Below, piece after piece: positions 9,594-19,214 of a stretch of DNA of 64,000 nucleotides. The stretch's first letter is position 1, and every line of letters starts with the position of its first letter. This DNA is from Gemmataceae bacterium (GTDB lineage: Bacteria > Planctomycetota > Planctomycetia > Gemmatales > Gemmataceae): assembly GCA_019636445.1 (NCBI GenBank), contig JAHBXO010000009.1, forward strand, positions 1 to 64,000, written 5' to 3'. Position numbers and translations under genes: made by a program. Under the pieces are notes generated by a model that saw nothing but the letters and a program-made list of their open reading frames with translations, did no database searches and had not been told where the DNA came from.

Positions 9594-10247
9594 CTACAGT
9601 TGTTGCGCCTCGCCGAGGCGGGGCAGGTCATCGAGTGAACCGAGTCCGAAGATCTCGAGGAATCGGGGCGTGGTGCCGTATTTCGGAGTCGCCCGTTCGG
9701 AGTCCCCGCGCTGGACGACGGCGATCAGGCCGAGCCGCGCCAGTTGCCGCACGATCGCTCCCGAATCGACGCCCCGAATCGTGTCGATTTCGTCCTTGTC
9801 CACCGGCTGGCGGTAGGCGATCACGGAGAGCACGTCGAGCGCGGGCGGCGAAAGGCGCGCCTCGCGCGGCCCGCCGAACAGTTTATCGCGAAGCCCGCGA
9901 TAGGCCGGTTTGACGGAAAGTACGTAGCCGTTCTCGCGCGGTTGCACGACGTAGGGCCGGTTCTGATTCCGGTAGCGCTTGTTCAGGTCGGCGACGATCT
10001 GGGGTAGGTGGTCGCCCCCGGTCCGGATCGCGCTCGCGAATTTTTCGGCCGTCAGGGGCGGTCCGCCCGCGAAGAGCATCGCCTCCGCGATCGCATCGGG
10101 CGAGGGCGGCGCGTCGGGTTCGGGAACGACCGGAGCGGGCGGCGATTCGGTCGGCTCGACCGCGACGGGCGATTCCTCCAGCACGGGCGCGTCGAGGTCG
10201 CCGTCGATCGCCCAGGTTTCAAATGGGTGGGGCACCGGGTTTATCAC
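9594..10247 (-). CDS. scpB: ScpB, segregation and condensation protein B
   Basis: About 217 residues. ScpB dimers join ScpA and SMC in the bacterial condensin complex. The core has the tandem winged-helix pattern: AIAEAMLFAGGPPLTAEKFA, then LSPPALDVLSVIAYRQPV with DKDEIDTIRGVDSG, the most conserved ScpB stretch. A Pro/Glu-rich N-terminal tail of ~45 residues is unusual. No ATG fits the start; GTG at 10247 (or 10235) just after the stop of the DUF420 gene is the best choice. scpA is not in the window. Confidence 0.88.
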   Translation of the reverse strand: MINPVPHPFETWAIDGDLDAPVLEESPVAVEPTESPPAPVVPEPDAPPSPDAIAEAMLFAGGPPLTAEKFASAIRTGGDHLPQIVADLNKRYRNQNRPYVVQPRENGYVLSVKPAYRGLRDKLFGGPREARLSPPALDVLSVIAYRQPVDKDEIDTIRGVDSGAIVRQLARLGLIAVVQRGDSERATPKYGTTPRFLEIFGLGSLDDLPRLGEAQQL

Positions 10248-10255
10248 GCGATGGT

Positions 10256-10651
10256 CTACTCGTGCGGGAGGAAGAACACGCCGGTCACGAATGTGCCGAT
10301 CCAAAGCGCCGCGAACAACAGGCCCAACGGCACGTGAATCGCGCGCCGTCGCTTCAAGCCGGTCAGGAGCATCGCGGGGAGCAGCAGGGCCGATGGAACG
10401 GCGAAGTAGAGATGGACCCGCAGGGCGTCGCGGGCCGCCTCCGAAAACTGCGAAGTCACGTCGGTACCGAGTCGCAACAGCAGTTCGAATCCGAAGACGG
10501 TCGTGATCGTCAGCGCAAAGAATGCGAGGTTGATGCGGCCGTGAAGGCGAGGGCGTTTCATCGCCAGCGCGACCAGCGACGCCGCGAGCAACACCGTCAC
10601 GGCCGACACGAGCACTTTGAGGATCAGGATGATCTGCGGGCCGCTCGGCAT
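10256..10651 (-). CDS. DUF420-family membrane protein
   Basis: A 131-residue protein with four predicted membrane helices (about 7-27, 40-58, 76-97 and 108-127). Conserved His residues (HGRINL; VHLYFAVPSALL; AIHVPLGLLFAALWIGTFVTG) match DUF420, a family often found near cytochrome oxidase assembly genes. A haem or copper handling role is suspected for the family but not settled. It is closely spaced with maf (9 bp) and scpB (8 bp). Confidence 0.75.
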   Translation of the reverse strand: MPSGPQIILILKVLVSAVTVLLAASLVALAMKRPRLHGRINLAFFALTITTVFGFELLLRLGTDVTSQFSEAARDALRVHLYFAVPSALLLPAMLLTGLKRRRAIHVPLGLLFAALWIGTFVTGVFFLPHE

Positions 10652-10660
10652 GATGGTAAC

Positions 10661-11272
10661 CTACGGGCTTGTGGATGCATCGGTCAGCCTTCCGGCCCAG
10701 GCGATCGCGCGGGCCAGCGAATCCATTGGTAGACCGATCACGTTGCTGGCGCTGCCTTCGATCACTTTCAGGTACGGATCTTCGGGAAGCTGGATCGCGT
10801 ACGCGCCCGAACAGCCCTCCCACTTCCGGGTTTTCAGATAGGATTCGATCTGGGACTCGCTCAATTTCACCATCTCAACGAGACTGCGTTCCTGCCAGGC
10901 GATCTGGAAATCCCCGGGACGAATCCAGAGGCAGACGCCGCTCCAGAGTTCGTGGACGCGGCCGGAAAGCCACTGCAGGATATGGCGGGCATGGGCTTCG
11001 TCGTCCGGCTTGCCGACGACTTTCCCGTCGAGCCAGCCGACGGTATCCGCGGCGATCACGACGCCGTCGGATACGGTGGGGGCGACGGCGGCGGCCTTGA
11101 GGAACGCCAGTTCGGCGACATAGTGCCGGATATCGCCGAGGCGCGCCTCGGTCGGTTCGTCGATGTTCGCCGGACGAACCTCGAAGGAATAGCCGTGGAG
11201 TTTGAGGAGTTCGCGCCGCCCCAGGGAACCGCTGGCGAGTGTCAGGCGGAACGGGAGATTCGGTTTTTCCAT
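10661..11272 (-). CDS. maf: Maf-family nucleoside triphosphate pyrophosphatase
   Basis: A 203-residue house-cleaning enzyme that hydrolyses non-canonical or modified NTPs to NMPs. Signs are the LASGSLGRRELL phosphate-binding start, the central VVIAADTVGWLDGKVVGKP (catalytic Asp in AADT) and SGAYAIQ followed by the IEGSASNVIGLP ending. The ATG at 11272 overlaps the end of the upstream glycosyltransferase by 31 bp, indicating coupled translation. It differs from classic YhdE by having W rather than V after AADTV. Confidence 0.88.
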   Translation of the reverse strand: MEKPNLPFRLTLASGSLGRRELLKLHGYSFEVRPANIDEPTEARLGDIRHYVAELAFLKAAAVAPTVSDGVVIAADTVGWLDGKVVGKPDDEAHARHILQWLSGRVHELWSGVCLWIRPGDFQIAWQERSLVEMVKLSESQIESYLKTRKWEGCSGAYAIQLPEDPYLKVIEGSASNVIGLPMDSLARAIAWAGRLTDASTSP

Positions 11273-12291
11273 GTCGAGAGCACCTCCGCGAGCGGCGGCC
11301 ACAACTTGTCGGGCGTCAGGTCGTCGAAGCAGACCGTGCCACGCGGACAATTCTTGAGATAGCTGCCTCCGCACGCGACCGACGTTTCGATTCCGGTCAC
11401 TCGGCCACCGTACGGACCATGCAGGACGGTCTTTGTGCAGGTATAGGGCGCCACGCAGGGCCGACCCATTGCCGCGGCCAGATGCAACGGCCCCGTATCA
11501 TTCGCGACCATCAGATCGCACAGGTTCAGCAGTGCCGCGAGCTTCGGCAGGCTCGTCCGGCCGGTGAAGTCGCGGACGGAGCCGGTCAATCGATTCGCGA
11601 TCGTCGCCGACAGCGGGTTGTCGTCCGACGCTCCGACAAGCAGGACCGTTCCGCCGAATTCGTTCTGCGCTTTCGCCAGCAAGACGGCGAACTGCGCCGG
11701 CGGCCAGCGCTTCGTGACCCACTTCGCTCCGGGCGCGACCGCGATCCACGGGCGCGGGGCAGTTGAGAGTTCCTGGCGCACCGCCAGCGTTTCCGATTCC
11801 CGCACCGGAACGATGAATTGCTTGTCACCTTTGCAACCCAGCGATTCCGCGATCCGCCAGTAGCGATCGACCGCGTGGATCCGGTCGGCGTCCGGCACCT
11901 CGATCCGGTGCGTGTAGAAGCGCGTCGCCCCTTCCCGTGCGTTCGCGAAGCCGACGCGCCGCGGCGAGCCGGTCGCGGCGCACATCAATCCGGTCCGCAA
12001 AAGACCCTGCAAGTCGATGACGAGGTCGAAGCGCTCGCGGCGAAGCCGGTTCGTGAAGGTCCACGAATACCGCAGACTCGATGCGACGCTGCGATACGCG
12101 CCGCGATCGAACGGGATGGTCGCATCGAGGTGCGGGTGGCCGGCCAGGAGCGGCTCGAAGCCGCGATTGACGACCCACGAAATGTGCGAGTTCGGGAACC
12201 GTTCCCGCAGTGCCGTCAGCACCGGCAGCGCATGAACGATATCACCGAGGGCGCTCGGCTTCAGGATCGCGATCCGTCGCGGGTCCGGCAT
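11242..12291 (-). CDS. Glycosyltransferase family 9 (heptosyltransferase-like)
   Basis: A 349-residue GT-B fold enzyme of the WaaC/WaaF type, which adds a heptose or other sugar to the lipid A inner core. N-terminal ILKPSALGDIVHALPVLTAL and C-terminal VANDTGPLHLAAAMGRPCVA are the family's two signatures (acceptor-side glycine loop and sugar-nucleotide site). A Cys-containing tail (CGGSYLKNCPRGTVC) is typical of ADP-heptose:LPS transferases. The gene starts 4 bp after the MFS stop and overlaps maf. This supports a lipopolysaccharide-bearing outer membrane. Confidence 0.88.
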   Translation of the reverse strand: MPDPRRIAILKPSALGDIVHALPVLTALRERFPNSHISWVVNRGFEPLLAGHPHLDATIPFDRGAYRSVASSLRYSWTFTNRLRRERFDLVIDLQGLLRTGLMCAATGSPRRVGFANAREGATRFYTHRIEVPDADRIHAVDRYWRIAESLGCKGDKQFIVPVRESETLAVRQELSTAPRPWIAVAPGAKWVTKRWPPAQFAVLLAKAQNEFGGTVLLVGASDDNPLSATIANRLTGSVRDFTGRTSLPKLAALLNLCDLMVANDTGPLHLAAAMGRPCVAPYTCTKTVLHGPYGGRVTGIETSVACGGSYLKNCPRGTVCFDDLTPDKLWPPLAEVLSTWKNRISRSA

Positions 12292-12295
12292 CCAC

Positions 12296-13573
12296 TCAAT
12301 CCTTCTGCCGAGTCACGTTCGGTAATAACAACAGCACGCCGACCAGCGCCGCCGTCGCCACAAGATACGGCAGCGTGCGCGAACTGTGCAACTCGAATAC
12401 GAACACACCGATGAAGGGTCCCAGGATGCGGCCGAGCGATGCGCTCGACTGGTTGACCCCGAGCACTTCGCCCTGCCGGTTCGGATCGGCCCGCTTGGAG
12501 ACGAGTGCCGAGACCGACGGGTTGACGAACGCGAATCCGGTGACGGAGAGCGCAAGGGCGAGGTAGAACAGCGGCAGCATGCCGCGCGCCGTTTCCGGCG
12601 TGGCCACGGCCGACGACGACCAGGCGACGGCGGCCAGCGTGCCGAGGCCCAGGAACATCATGCCAAGACCGACGACCATCATCCGGCTTTCCTTCCAGCG
12701 CCCGACGAGGGGACGGTACAAACCGCCCTGCGCGAACATCAGGATGAACCCGACGACGGCGAAGACGAGGAAGTTTTGCTTGTCGTCGTAACCGAACGCG
12801 GTCGTCGTCAGCAGGGCCAGCGTTGCCTCGAAGTTCGCGAAGCCGAAGATCGCGAGAAAATAGATCAACACGAGCGGCCCGACACTCGGCATCTTGAGCA
12901 CATCGAGCGTTCGGCTCAGGCTGAAGAAATACCGCGGCTCGTTCGAGGCTTCCGGCTTCCGCGTCTCGGGCAGCAAGGCGAACGCGAGGACGAACGCGAG
13001 GAGTGAAAGGATCGACGCAATCGCACCGACGCCCCACTTCTGGTCTTCGAAGATCGTCAGACCAAAGTAGGCGATGAGCGGGCCGAAAGTGAATCCGATG
13101 CCGAAGGCGGCGCCGATCAGCGCCATGCCCTTCGCACGGGTTTCCTTGGAGGTACAGTCGGCGATCACGGCGGCGGCGGCGCCCACGCTCGCCCCGGAGA
13201 TCCCCGCGCCGATCCGCGAGAGCAGCATCAATCCGATGGCGAGTTCCCACTGCGCCGACGGGATGGACGCTGCAAAAGCGAACAGCGCATAGAAGACGAC
13301 CGACCCCACGAGACCGAGCAGGAGCACCGGTCGGCGGCCAATGCGGTCCGAAATGCGGCCCCACACCGGCGAGAAGACGAACTGCATCAGCGAGAACGAC
13401 GAGAACAGCACGCCGATGATCGCGCCGCGAGCCTCGGGCGTGAGATGCTTGAGGTGGTCGTTGGCCAGCCGCGGCATCAGCGGCAGGACGATGCCGAAGC
13501 CGAGAAGATCGATCGCCACCACGAGGGCGGCGATGAACATGGCCTTGCGGGGCGGACGGGCAGGTTCATTCAT
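12296..13573 (-). CDS. MFS transporter, TetA/drug:H+ antiporter type
   Basis: About 425 residues with 12 membrane helices. The DHA1 signature GIVLPLMPRLA occurs in helix 1. The loop 2-3 motif reads FSPVWGRISDRIGRRPVLLL, and ISGASVGAAAAVIAD follows in helix 5 (the antiporter motif C region). The substrate cannot be predicted; tetracycline-like resistance homologues are common, but so are general effluxers. The ATG at 13573 is preferred over an upstream start at 13615, which would overlap sdhB without adding conserved sequence. It is the last member of the sdh side of the operon run. Confidence 0.85.
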   Translation of the reverse strand: MNEPARPPRKAMFIAALVVAIDLLGFGIVLPLMPRLANDHLKHLTPEARGAIIGVLFSSFSLMQFVFSPVWGRISDRIGRRPVLLLGLVGSVVFYALFAFAASIPSAQWELAIGLMLLSRIGAGISGASVGAAAAVIADCTSKETRAKGMALIGAAFGIGFTFGPLIAYFGLTIFEDQKWGVGAIASILSLLAFVLAFALLPETRKPEASNEPRYFFSLSRTLDVLKMPSVGPLVLIYFLAIFGFANFEATLALLTTTAFGYDDKQNFLVFAVVGFILMFAQGGLYRPLVGRWKESRMMVVGLGMMFLGLGTLAAVAWSSSAVATPETARGMLPLFYLALALSVTGFAFVNPSVSALVSKRADPNRQGEVLGVNQSSASLGRILGPFIGVFVFELHSSRTLPYLVATAALVGVLLLLPNVTRQKD

Positions 13574-13601
13574 CGGGATGGTATACGGAACCGGCGCGGC
13601 G

Positions 13602-14375
13602 TCAGAACCCGCCACGCGCTTCGCCCTTCACGGCCGACTTCACCGCGCTGGCGATATAGTCGCGGTTCAGCCCGGCGATGAACTCCGTGCTGATCTCCTT
13701 GGGGCAAGCCGCCTCGCACTCGCCGATGTTCGTGCAGTGGCCGAACCCTTCGCGGTCGTGCGTGGCAATCATGGTCCGAACTCGGGCCGATTGCTCCGCC
13801 TGGCCTTGCGGCATGCTGCCAAGATGCCCGACCTTCGCGGCCACGAAGAGCATCGCCGATGCGTTCGGGCACGCCGCCGCACACGCTCCGCAGCCGATGC
13901 ACTGGGCCGCGTCCATCGCCTTGTCCGCGTCCGCCTTCGGGATGGGAAGGCTGTTCCCGTCGGGCGCGCCGCCGGTGTTCACGTTCACGTAGCCGCCGCT
14001 CTGCACGATCCGGTCGAACGCCGAGCGGTCGACCACCAGGTCGCGCAAAACCGGGAACGCCTTGGCGCGCCACGGCTCGATGTAGATCTCGTCCCCATCG
14101 CGGAAGCTTCGCATGTGGAGCTGGCAGGTCGTCGCCCCGCGTTCCGGACCGTGGGCGAGGCCGTTGATCATCATCGAGCACGAGCCGCAGATCCCTTCGC
14201 GGCAGTCATGGTCGAACGCGACCGGTTCGATGCCGTCCTTGATGAGGCGTTCGTTGAGGACGTCGATCATCTCGAGGAACGACATGTCCCCGGTGACGCC
14301 GTCGATGCGGTAGGTCATCATCTGACCGCGGGCTTCGGGGCCGGGTTGCCGCCAGATGTGGAGGGTGAATTTCAT
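13602..14375 (-). CDS. sdhB: Succinate dehydrogenase iron-sulfur subunit
   Basis: A 257-residue SdhB/FrdB that passes electrons from the flavoprotein to the membrane subunit. All cluster ligands are present: [2Fe-2S] C58, C63, C66, C84; [4Fe-4S]/[3Fe-4S] [12 protein letters not shown] (C159-C169), and C214, C220, C224. Its start overlaps the stop of the upstream unknown gene by 4 bp (ATGA). The subunit order C-A-(two unknown genes)-B is unusual because two foreign genes sit between A and B. Confidence 0.95.
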   Translation of the reverse strand: MKFTLHIWRQPGPEARGQMMTYRIDGVTGDMSFLEMIDVLNERLIKDGIEPVAFDHDCREGICGSCSMMINGLAHGPERGATTCQLHMRSFRDGDEIYIEPWRAKAFPVLRDLVVDRSAFDRIVQSGGYVNVNTGGAPDGNSLPIPKADADKAMDAAQCIGCGACAAACPNASAMLFVAAKVGHLGSMPQGQAEQSARVRTMIATHDREGFGHCTNIGECEAACPKEISTEFIAGLNRDYIASAVKSAVKGEARGGF

Positions 14376-14938
14376 GAGTCGGGATCGGTGGTTAGGGAGT
14401 GGAGGTCACGGTTCGCGAATACCGGTTCGCACTTCGGGAGGATGATCTCGCGGTAGACGTCGCGCGAGTTCGCGGCCAGCGTCCGCGGTCCGAAATCGCG
14501 GACCCATTCGGCTCGGCGCGCCGCGATCGATTCGCGCAATGTGTCGCGGAATTCATTTGATTCGCCCGGCCCGAACTCGCGCGATCGATCCGAAGGACGC
14601 GCGTCGCAGATTGCGAGGCCTCCGCCAAAGCGACGCTGAAGCTGAAGGAGGAATTCGGCGTAGGCATCCGTGATCGATTCGGGATTGCAGAGCATGAAGC
14701 GCGCCGACAGGCTAGCCGACGAATCGCTCCATTCGATTTCAACGACATGCCGGCCGTCGTTCCAGAGATAGTACCGCGAATCGCCAACGCGGAGCGCGTC
14801 GACGTCGTTCGTGATTTCGGCAAGCGAGCGCAAATGGGAATCGATCTCGTTCGCGGTCGATCGCGAAGGATTCCATCGTACTTGGAATGATTCAAATCCC
14901 ATCGGAAACTCCGTCGCCTCATTCATCCGGCAAGACAT
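14372..14938 (-). CDS. Uncharacterised protein inserted between sdhA and sdhB
   Basis: 188 residues, soluble, with no signal peptide or membrane helix. It has an alpha/beta pattern with a Trp-rich first half ([24 protein letters not shown]) followed by a helix ([20 protein letters not shown]). I recognise no family. Its ATG at 14938 overlaps the end of the ParB-like gene and its stop overlaps the sdhB start, so it is translated as part of the sdh message. The methionine at 14902 (MGFESFQ) is an alternative start. Its general look is that of small immunity-type proteins, which is only an impression. Confidence 0.6.
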   Translation of the reverse strand: MSCRMNEATEFPMGFESFQVRWNPSRSTANEIDSHLRSLAEITNDVDALRVGDSRYYLWNDGRHVVEIEWSDSSASLSARFMLCNPESITDAYAEFLLQLQRRFGGGLAICDARPSDRSREFGPGESNEFRDTLRESIAARRAEWVRDFGPRTLAANSRDVYREIILPKCEPVFANRDLHSLTTDPDS

Positions 14939-15263
14939 CGATCCAATCGGATACCGGTCGAAAACAGATCGTCAGCCGTTGCACTTGCGGTCGCGGGCCG
15001 GGAACCGCGGTCAGGTCGAGTCCGGCGAGGTGAGCGGCGATCAGGCGATGATGGCCGCCCAGGATTTCGTCGTTCGGACCGAGAATCACCGGTTGCAGGC
15101 TCGCGGCGTTCCAGTCGAACGTGCCGTCGAGCATCGCTTCGATCATCGTGTCTATTCTAACACGGTCGAAGTGCTGTTTCCCTTGCGTCGGTCGGTAACC
15201 GATCGCCGTCAGGTCGTGGGCCAGTCGGATCCGTTCGGCATCGGTCGTTGGGTATCGGGACAT
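14919..15263 (-). CDS. Small ParB/sulfiredoxin-fold protein
   Basis: 114 residues. The centre VILGPNDEILGGHHRLIAAH (59-78) matches the ParB/Srx nucleotide-binding signature (DGHHR-type loop followed by a helix), found in ParB N-terminal domains, sulfiredoxin and several phage or toxin-linked proteins. There is no helix-turn-helix DNA-binding domain, so it is not a chromosome-partition ParB. It starts 13 bp after sdhA and overlaps the next unknown gene by 20 bp. A role in the sdh operon is not apparent. Confidence 0.6.
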   Translation of the reverse strand: MSRYPTTDAERIRLAHDLTAIGYRPTQGKQHFDRVRIDTMIEAMLDGTFDWNAASLQPVILGPNDEILGGHHRLIAAHLAGLDLTAVPGPRPQVQRLTICFRPVSDWIDVLPDE

Positions 15264-15276
15264 ACTCGGCTTCGCA

Positions 15277-17196
15277 TCACTTATAACTCCGCACGCTCGG
15301 CTTCACGGCGTCCCACGTCAATTGCTCGATATTCCGCGACGGGGCGGCGTCGGGGCCGTTGTAGGTCCACGCGGCCACGTGGCTGTAGCGTTCGTCGTCG
15401 CGCTTGGCTTCCCCATCCGGGTACTGGTGCTCTTCGCGGAAGTGTCCGCCGCACGATTCCTCGCGCTCGAGCGCGTCCCGCGCGAGCAACTGGCCGAACT
15501 CCAGGAAGTCCCAGACACGATTCGCCCGCTCGAGCGCCGTGTTCAACCCTTCACCGGTCCCGGTGACGGCGAGGTTGTGGTGGAATTCGAGTTGCAACTG
15601 GCGCAGCTGGGCGAGGGCCTCCTCGCAGCTCGCCTTCGTCCGCGCCATGCCGACCTTTTCCCACAGGATCTTGCCCGACTCCCGGTGATACTCGACGGCC
15701 GTCTTCTTCCCCTTCGCATTCAGCAGCTTCTTGAGGCGTTCGGTCGTCTCGGCTTCGGCCTTGAGGAACTCGGTGTGGTTCGTGGGCAGCGTGCCGGGCT
15801 TCTGGTCGGCGAGCCAGTGGGTGAGCGTGTAGGGCAGGACGAAGTATCCGTCGGCGAGGCCTTGCATGAGCGCCGAGGCGCCGAGGCGGTTGGCGCCGTG
15901 GTCGGAGAAGTTCGCTTCCCCAATCACGAACAGCCCCGGCACGTTCGACATCAACTCGTAGTTCACCCAGAGGCCGCCCATCGTGTAGTGGATGGCGGGG
16001 TAGATGCGCATCGGGCGTTCGTAGCCGTTCTCGCCGGTGATCCGCTGGTACATGTCGAAGAGGTTGCCGTAGCGTTCGGCGATCTTGGCTTTGCCAAGCC
16101 GCTCGATGGCGGTGCCGAAGTCGAGGAAGACGCCGCGGCCACCGGGGCCGACGCCGCGGCCATCATCGCAGGCTTCCTTGGCGGCGCGGCTGGAAATGTC
16201 GCGAGGGGCAAGGTTACCGAAGCTCGGATACTTTCGTTCGAGATAATAGTCGCGGTCGGCTTCCGGGATCTCGCTCGGGTGTTTGTTGATATCGGCCCGG
16301 TTTTTCGGCACCCAGACGCGGCCGTCGTTGCGCAGGCTCTCGCTCATGAGCGTGAGCTTCGATTGATGATCGCCGCTGACGGGGATACAGGTCGGGTGGA
16401 TCTGCGTGTAGCAGGGGTTGGCGAACGCGGCTCCGCGCTTGTAAGCGCGGTACGTCGCGGTGACGTTGCAGCCGATGGCGTTGGTGCTGAGGTAATAGAC
16501 GTTGCCATACCCTCCGGTGGCCAGCACAACCGCGTCGGCGGCGTGGGACGACACCTGACCGGTCACCAGATTGCGAACGACGATGCCTTTGGCCCGACCA
16601 TCGACGACGACAAGATCGAGCATCTCGGTGCGGGGGAACATCTTCACGTTGCCGTACGCGATTTGCCGCGCCAGCGCCTGGTACGCGCCGAGGAGGAGTT
16701 GCTGGCCAGTCTGCCCGCGGCAGTAAAAGGTGCGCTGGAGCTGAGCGCCGCCGAAGCTGCGGGTGTCAAGGAGGCCACCGTACTCGCGGGCGAACGGCAC
16801 GCCCTGGGCGACGCACTGGTCGATGATGTTGACGGATACTTCGGCGAGCCGGTGGACGTTCGCCTCGCGGGCGCGGAAGTCGCCGCCCTTGATGGTGTCG
16901 TAGAAGAGCCGCCAGACGGAGTCGCCGTCGTTGCGGTAGTTCTTGGCGGCGTTGATGCCGCCCTGGGCGGCGATGCTGTGCGCCCGACGCGGGCTGTCGT
17001 GGAAACAGAACGTCTGGACGTTGTAGCCCAGTTCCGCCAGCGACGCGCTCGCGCTCGCGCCGGCGAGACCGGTACCGACGACGATGACGGTGTACTTCCG
17101 CTTGTTGGCGGGATTGATGAGCAGCTGCTTCTTCTTGAAGTTCGTCCACTTCTCCGGGACCGAACCTGAAGGGACTTTGGAATCGAGTTGAATCAT
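15277..17196 (-). CDS. sdhA: Succinate dehydrogenase flavoprotein subunit
   Basis: A 639-residue SdhA of the Bacillus/epsilonproteobacterial (type B) class; oxidises succinate to fumarate with covalent FAD. Visible features are the dinucleotide motif [20 protein letters not shown] near residue 40, the flavinylation segment [13 protein letters not shown] (about 72-84), FCRG-type substrate loop residues, and [10 protein letters not shown]. It is followed by two unknown genes and then sdhB. A palindromic repeat lies in the 111 bp before it, between sdhC and sdhA. Confidence 0.95.
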   Translation of the reverse strand: MIQLDSKVPSGSVPEKWTNFKKKQLLINPANKRKYTVIVVGTGLAGASASASLAELGYNVQTFCFHDSPRRAHSIAAQGGINAAKNYRNDGDSVWRLFYDTIKGGDFRAREANVHRLAEVSVNIIDQCVAQGVPFAREYGGLLDTRSFGGAQLQRTFYCRGQTGQQLLLGAYQALARQIAYGNVKMFPRTEMLDLVVVDGRAKGIVVRNLVTGQVSSHAADAVVLATGGYGNVYYLSTNAIGCNVTATYRAYKRGAAFANPCYTQIHPTCIPVSGDHQSKLTLMSESLRNDGRVWVPKNRADINKHPSEIPEADRDYYLERKYPSFGNLAPRDISSRAAKEACDDGRGVGPGGRGVFLDFGTAIERLGKAKIAERYGNLFDMYQRITGENGYERPMRIYPAIHYTMGGLWVNYELMSNVPGLFVIGEANFSDHGANRLGASALMQGLADGYFVLPYTLTHWLADQKPGTLPTNHTEFLKAEAETTERLKKLLNAKGKKTAVEYHRESGKILWEKVGMARTKASCEEALAQLRQLQLEFHHNLAVTGTGEGLNTALERANRVWDFLEFGQLLARDALEREESCGGHFREEHQYPDGEAKRDDERYSHVAAWTYNGPDAAPSRNIEQLTWDAVKPSVRSYK

Positions 17197-17216
17197 GGTT
17201 GACTCGAGGTAACTTT

Positions 17217-17297
17217 GCCACAGATCAACGCAGATAAGACAGATCAGAAAAAATCAGTTTCTTGGTTTGATCCGTGTTCATGTCTTCGATCTGTGGC
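17217..17297. repeat. Palindromic dispersed element between sdhC and sdhA (copy 1)
   Basis: An 81-bp imperfect inverted repeat with perfect 10-bp ends GCCACAGATC / GATCTGTGGC and repeated ACAGAT/ATCTGT words inside. A related copy lies at 20728-20803. Sequences built on CCACAGATGAACACAGAT are known as dispersed intergenic hairpins in many planctomycetes and other bacteria. It could fold in the RNA between the sdhC and sdhA messages. Confidence 0.75.
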
Positions 17298-17307
17298 CAC
17301 TGATTGT

Positions 17308-18096
17308 TTATCTCACCCAACCGCCCCAGATGGCGATGACGATCGCGAAGTTCCCCGCGACGATGGCGCCGGCGATGCCCACTCCCAGCGCCCGGGCCAC
17401 CTTGACGAACCGGCGGTTCACGAGGCCGAGCGTTTGGAACGCACTCTGTATACCGTGGCTCAGGTGCACGAATAACACGATCTGACAGAGCAGGTAAACG
17501 AGGGAGATCCAGGGTGTGCTGAATCCGGCCACGACCATCGCGTAGACGTTGTGAACCATCTTGCCGTCGGGCATCTTGTACTGGAGGTCGAGGTAGTTGG
17601 TCTCGCCCTTGCCATCCGGCGACGGAACGCCGTGCACGGTGCCGAAGGTGTAGTGGGCGAGGTGGAAGAGGACGAAGACGCCGACGACGAGGCCGGTCTG
17701 CATCATGGTCTTGGAGGCGGGCGTGGCCTGGGCGTTAGCGCCGTAGGCATACCCGATGGGCCGGGCCGCAGTCGCGCGGGATTTCAGCCAGAGTGCCAGA
17801 GTCAGGTGCAGGACGAAGCAGGCGAGCAAACCGCCGCGGGCGATCCAGATCAGCGCACCGAGATCGTGCTTGAGGAAGTAGGCGTATTTGTTGATGCTTT
17901 CCGGACCGGCGAACATCTTCAGGTTGCCGATCATGTGGAAGAGCACGAACGTGACGAGCAACGTGCCGGTGATGGCGACGAGGACCTTCTGGCCGACGCT
18001 CGAGCAGAGATAGTCGCAGACCCAGGCGATGGGGTTTGCGGTGGCCGTCTCGGTTCGCGGGCCTTTGGGATTGATCGCGGAGGACGTGGCACTCAT
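17308..18096 (-). CDS. sdhC: Succinate dehydrogenase cytochrome b subunit
   Basis: 262 residues with five predicted membrane helices, the type-B SdhC that binds two haems b and quinone. Helix 1 reads VLVAITGTLLVTFVLFHMIG followed by NLKMF; His residues for haem lie in FHMIGN, CFVLHL, FHLAHY and VHLSHG. The ATG at 18096 begins a normal cytoplasmic N-terminus (MSATSS); earlier in-frame sequence looks non-coding. No separate sdhD exists, as expected for this class. Confidence 0.92.
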   Translation of the reverse strand: MSATSSAINPKGPRTETATANPIAWVCDYLCSSVGQKVLVAITGTLLVTFVLFHMIGNLKMFAGPESINKYAYFLKHDLGALIWIARGGLLACFVLHLTLALWLKSRATAARPIGYAYGANAQATPASKTMMQTGLVVGVFVLFHLAHYTFGTVHGVPSPDGKGETNYLDLQYKMPDGKMVHNVYAMVVAGFSTPWISLVYLLCQIVLFVHLSHGIQSAFQTLGLVNRRFVKVARALGVGIAGAIVAGNFAIVIAIWGGWVR

Positions 18097-18225
18097 GTGC
18101 GGAGGGGCCGTGAGTGGGGGATGTCGTTTAGCCCCATGATAGGCGGCCCGCGCCTGAAAACCAGAAAGGTCGGCACCCGACGGACGGAATTCGCCCGCCG
18201 GCCGGCCGAACATTCCGCAAGCGGT

Positions 18226-18975
18226 CTACTTCTCTTCGGGCTTCTTCTCGGCGGGTTTGGGTTCGGGGGGCTTCGCCGGCTTCTCGGCCGGTACGGATGT
18301 TACGCCTTCCAGACGTGCGAGTTTGATCTGCAACGCCTGCAGCGCGGCGGCCTGCTCCTTGATCGCCTTGTCGATTTCCTTGTATTGCTCGTCCCGGCGC
18401 GTTTTCCGGTCCTGGTCGGCAGTCAGATTCTTGTCCACTTCCTGCCGCAGTTTCAGGGATTCCTCCTTCGTCGCTTTCAGATCGCCCGTGATGGTGGTCA
18501 GGCGCTCCTTCAGGACTTCGATCGCCGCAAGGTCCTTCTTGGCCGCGTCGAGGTCCATCCCGCTACGCGTCAGCTTTTCCTTGTAGCCGTCGAGTTCGGC
18601 GCGGATGGCGCGCATCGAGGCGTTCTGCTCGTTGTTCTGAGTCTGCAGGGTTTGTACGCGATCCCACGTTGAGTTGACGCGCGTGCCGAACTCGTCCTTC
18701 TTGATGAATTCGGCGCGGGCTTCGTTCAGCTTGTGAATCTCGCTGCGCAGTTCCGAGATCTGGTTGTTCATGCTGTTGAAGAGCGTGATCCCCACGAGCG
18801 CCACGATGCTGATGATCGTTCCGCCGAATACGCGCCAAAAGACGCTGATGCCCCCGTTTTCGTCGGCCTTGGCATCGGCCGGCTTCTGCGCGTTGTGCAG
18901 CGCAGTCGCGGTGAACGGGAGTTGCGCGGTGGCACTCCCGTAGCCATGGTTTTCGTCCTGGTCGTTACGGCGCAC
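18226..18975 (-). CDS. Single-pass membrane protein with long coiled coil
   Basis: About 249 residues. A short N-terminal part precedes one membrane helix (VFWRVFGGTIISIVALVGIT), then about 150 residues of heptad-like helix rich in E, K, L and Q (ISELRSEIHKLNEARAEF onward), and a Pro/Lys/Glu tail. No enzyme motif. The start is uncertain: GTG at 18975 has a GGAAGGA site 8 nt upstream; GTG 18981 is the alternative. It is divergent from the SAM-riboswitch operon and in line with sdhC 130 bp downstream. Function unknown. Confidence 0.7.
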   Translation of the reverse strand: MRRNDQDENHGYGSATAQLPFTATALHNAQKPADAKADENGGISVFWRVFGGTIISIVALVGITLFNSMNNQISELRSEIHKLNEARAEFIKKDEFGTRVNSTWDRVQTLQTQNNEQNASMRAIRAELDGYKEKLTRSGMDLDAAKKDLAAIEVLKERLTTITGDLKATKEESLKLRQEVDKNLTADQDRKTRRDEQYKEIDKAIKEQAAALQALQIKLARLEGVTSVPAEKPAKPPEPKPAEKKPEEK

Positions 18976-19214
18976 GTTCACGGCACGGTCCTTCCCCGAG
19001 GAAGCGCGATCAATGACTGATAGAGGGGTCTTGGGCGTATACCTTGCGCGCCATTCTATCGCAAGAGTAACCGGACCGAAATTCGTAAACTGCCCGACCG
19101 TTACCGTTTTCCACCGCCGAGAAGTTGGGAAATCCCGATCCGCTCGATTGCCTTCGGTCACGGCGAGGAATATGCTTCCGTAAAGCACGTATCAGCGTGC
19201 ATCGACAAGGTGAG

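Noticed and set aside
14919..15263. Chromosome-partition ParB
   Set aside because: The protein has only the ParB/Srx nucleotide-binding loop and lacks the helix-turn-helix domain and a parA neighbour.
15322..17169. 615-codon plus-strand frame over sdhA
   Set aside because: Antisense to an unmistakable SdhA; composition is typical of a mirrored frame.
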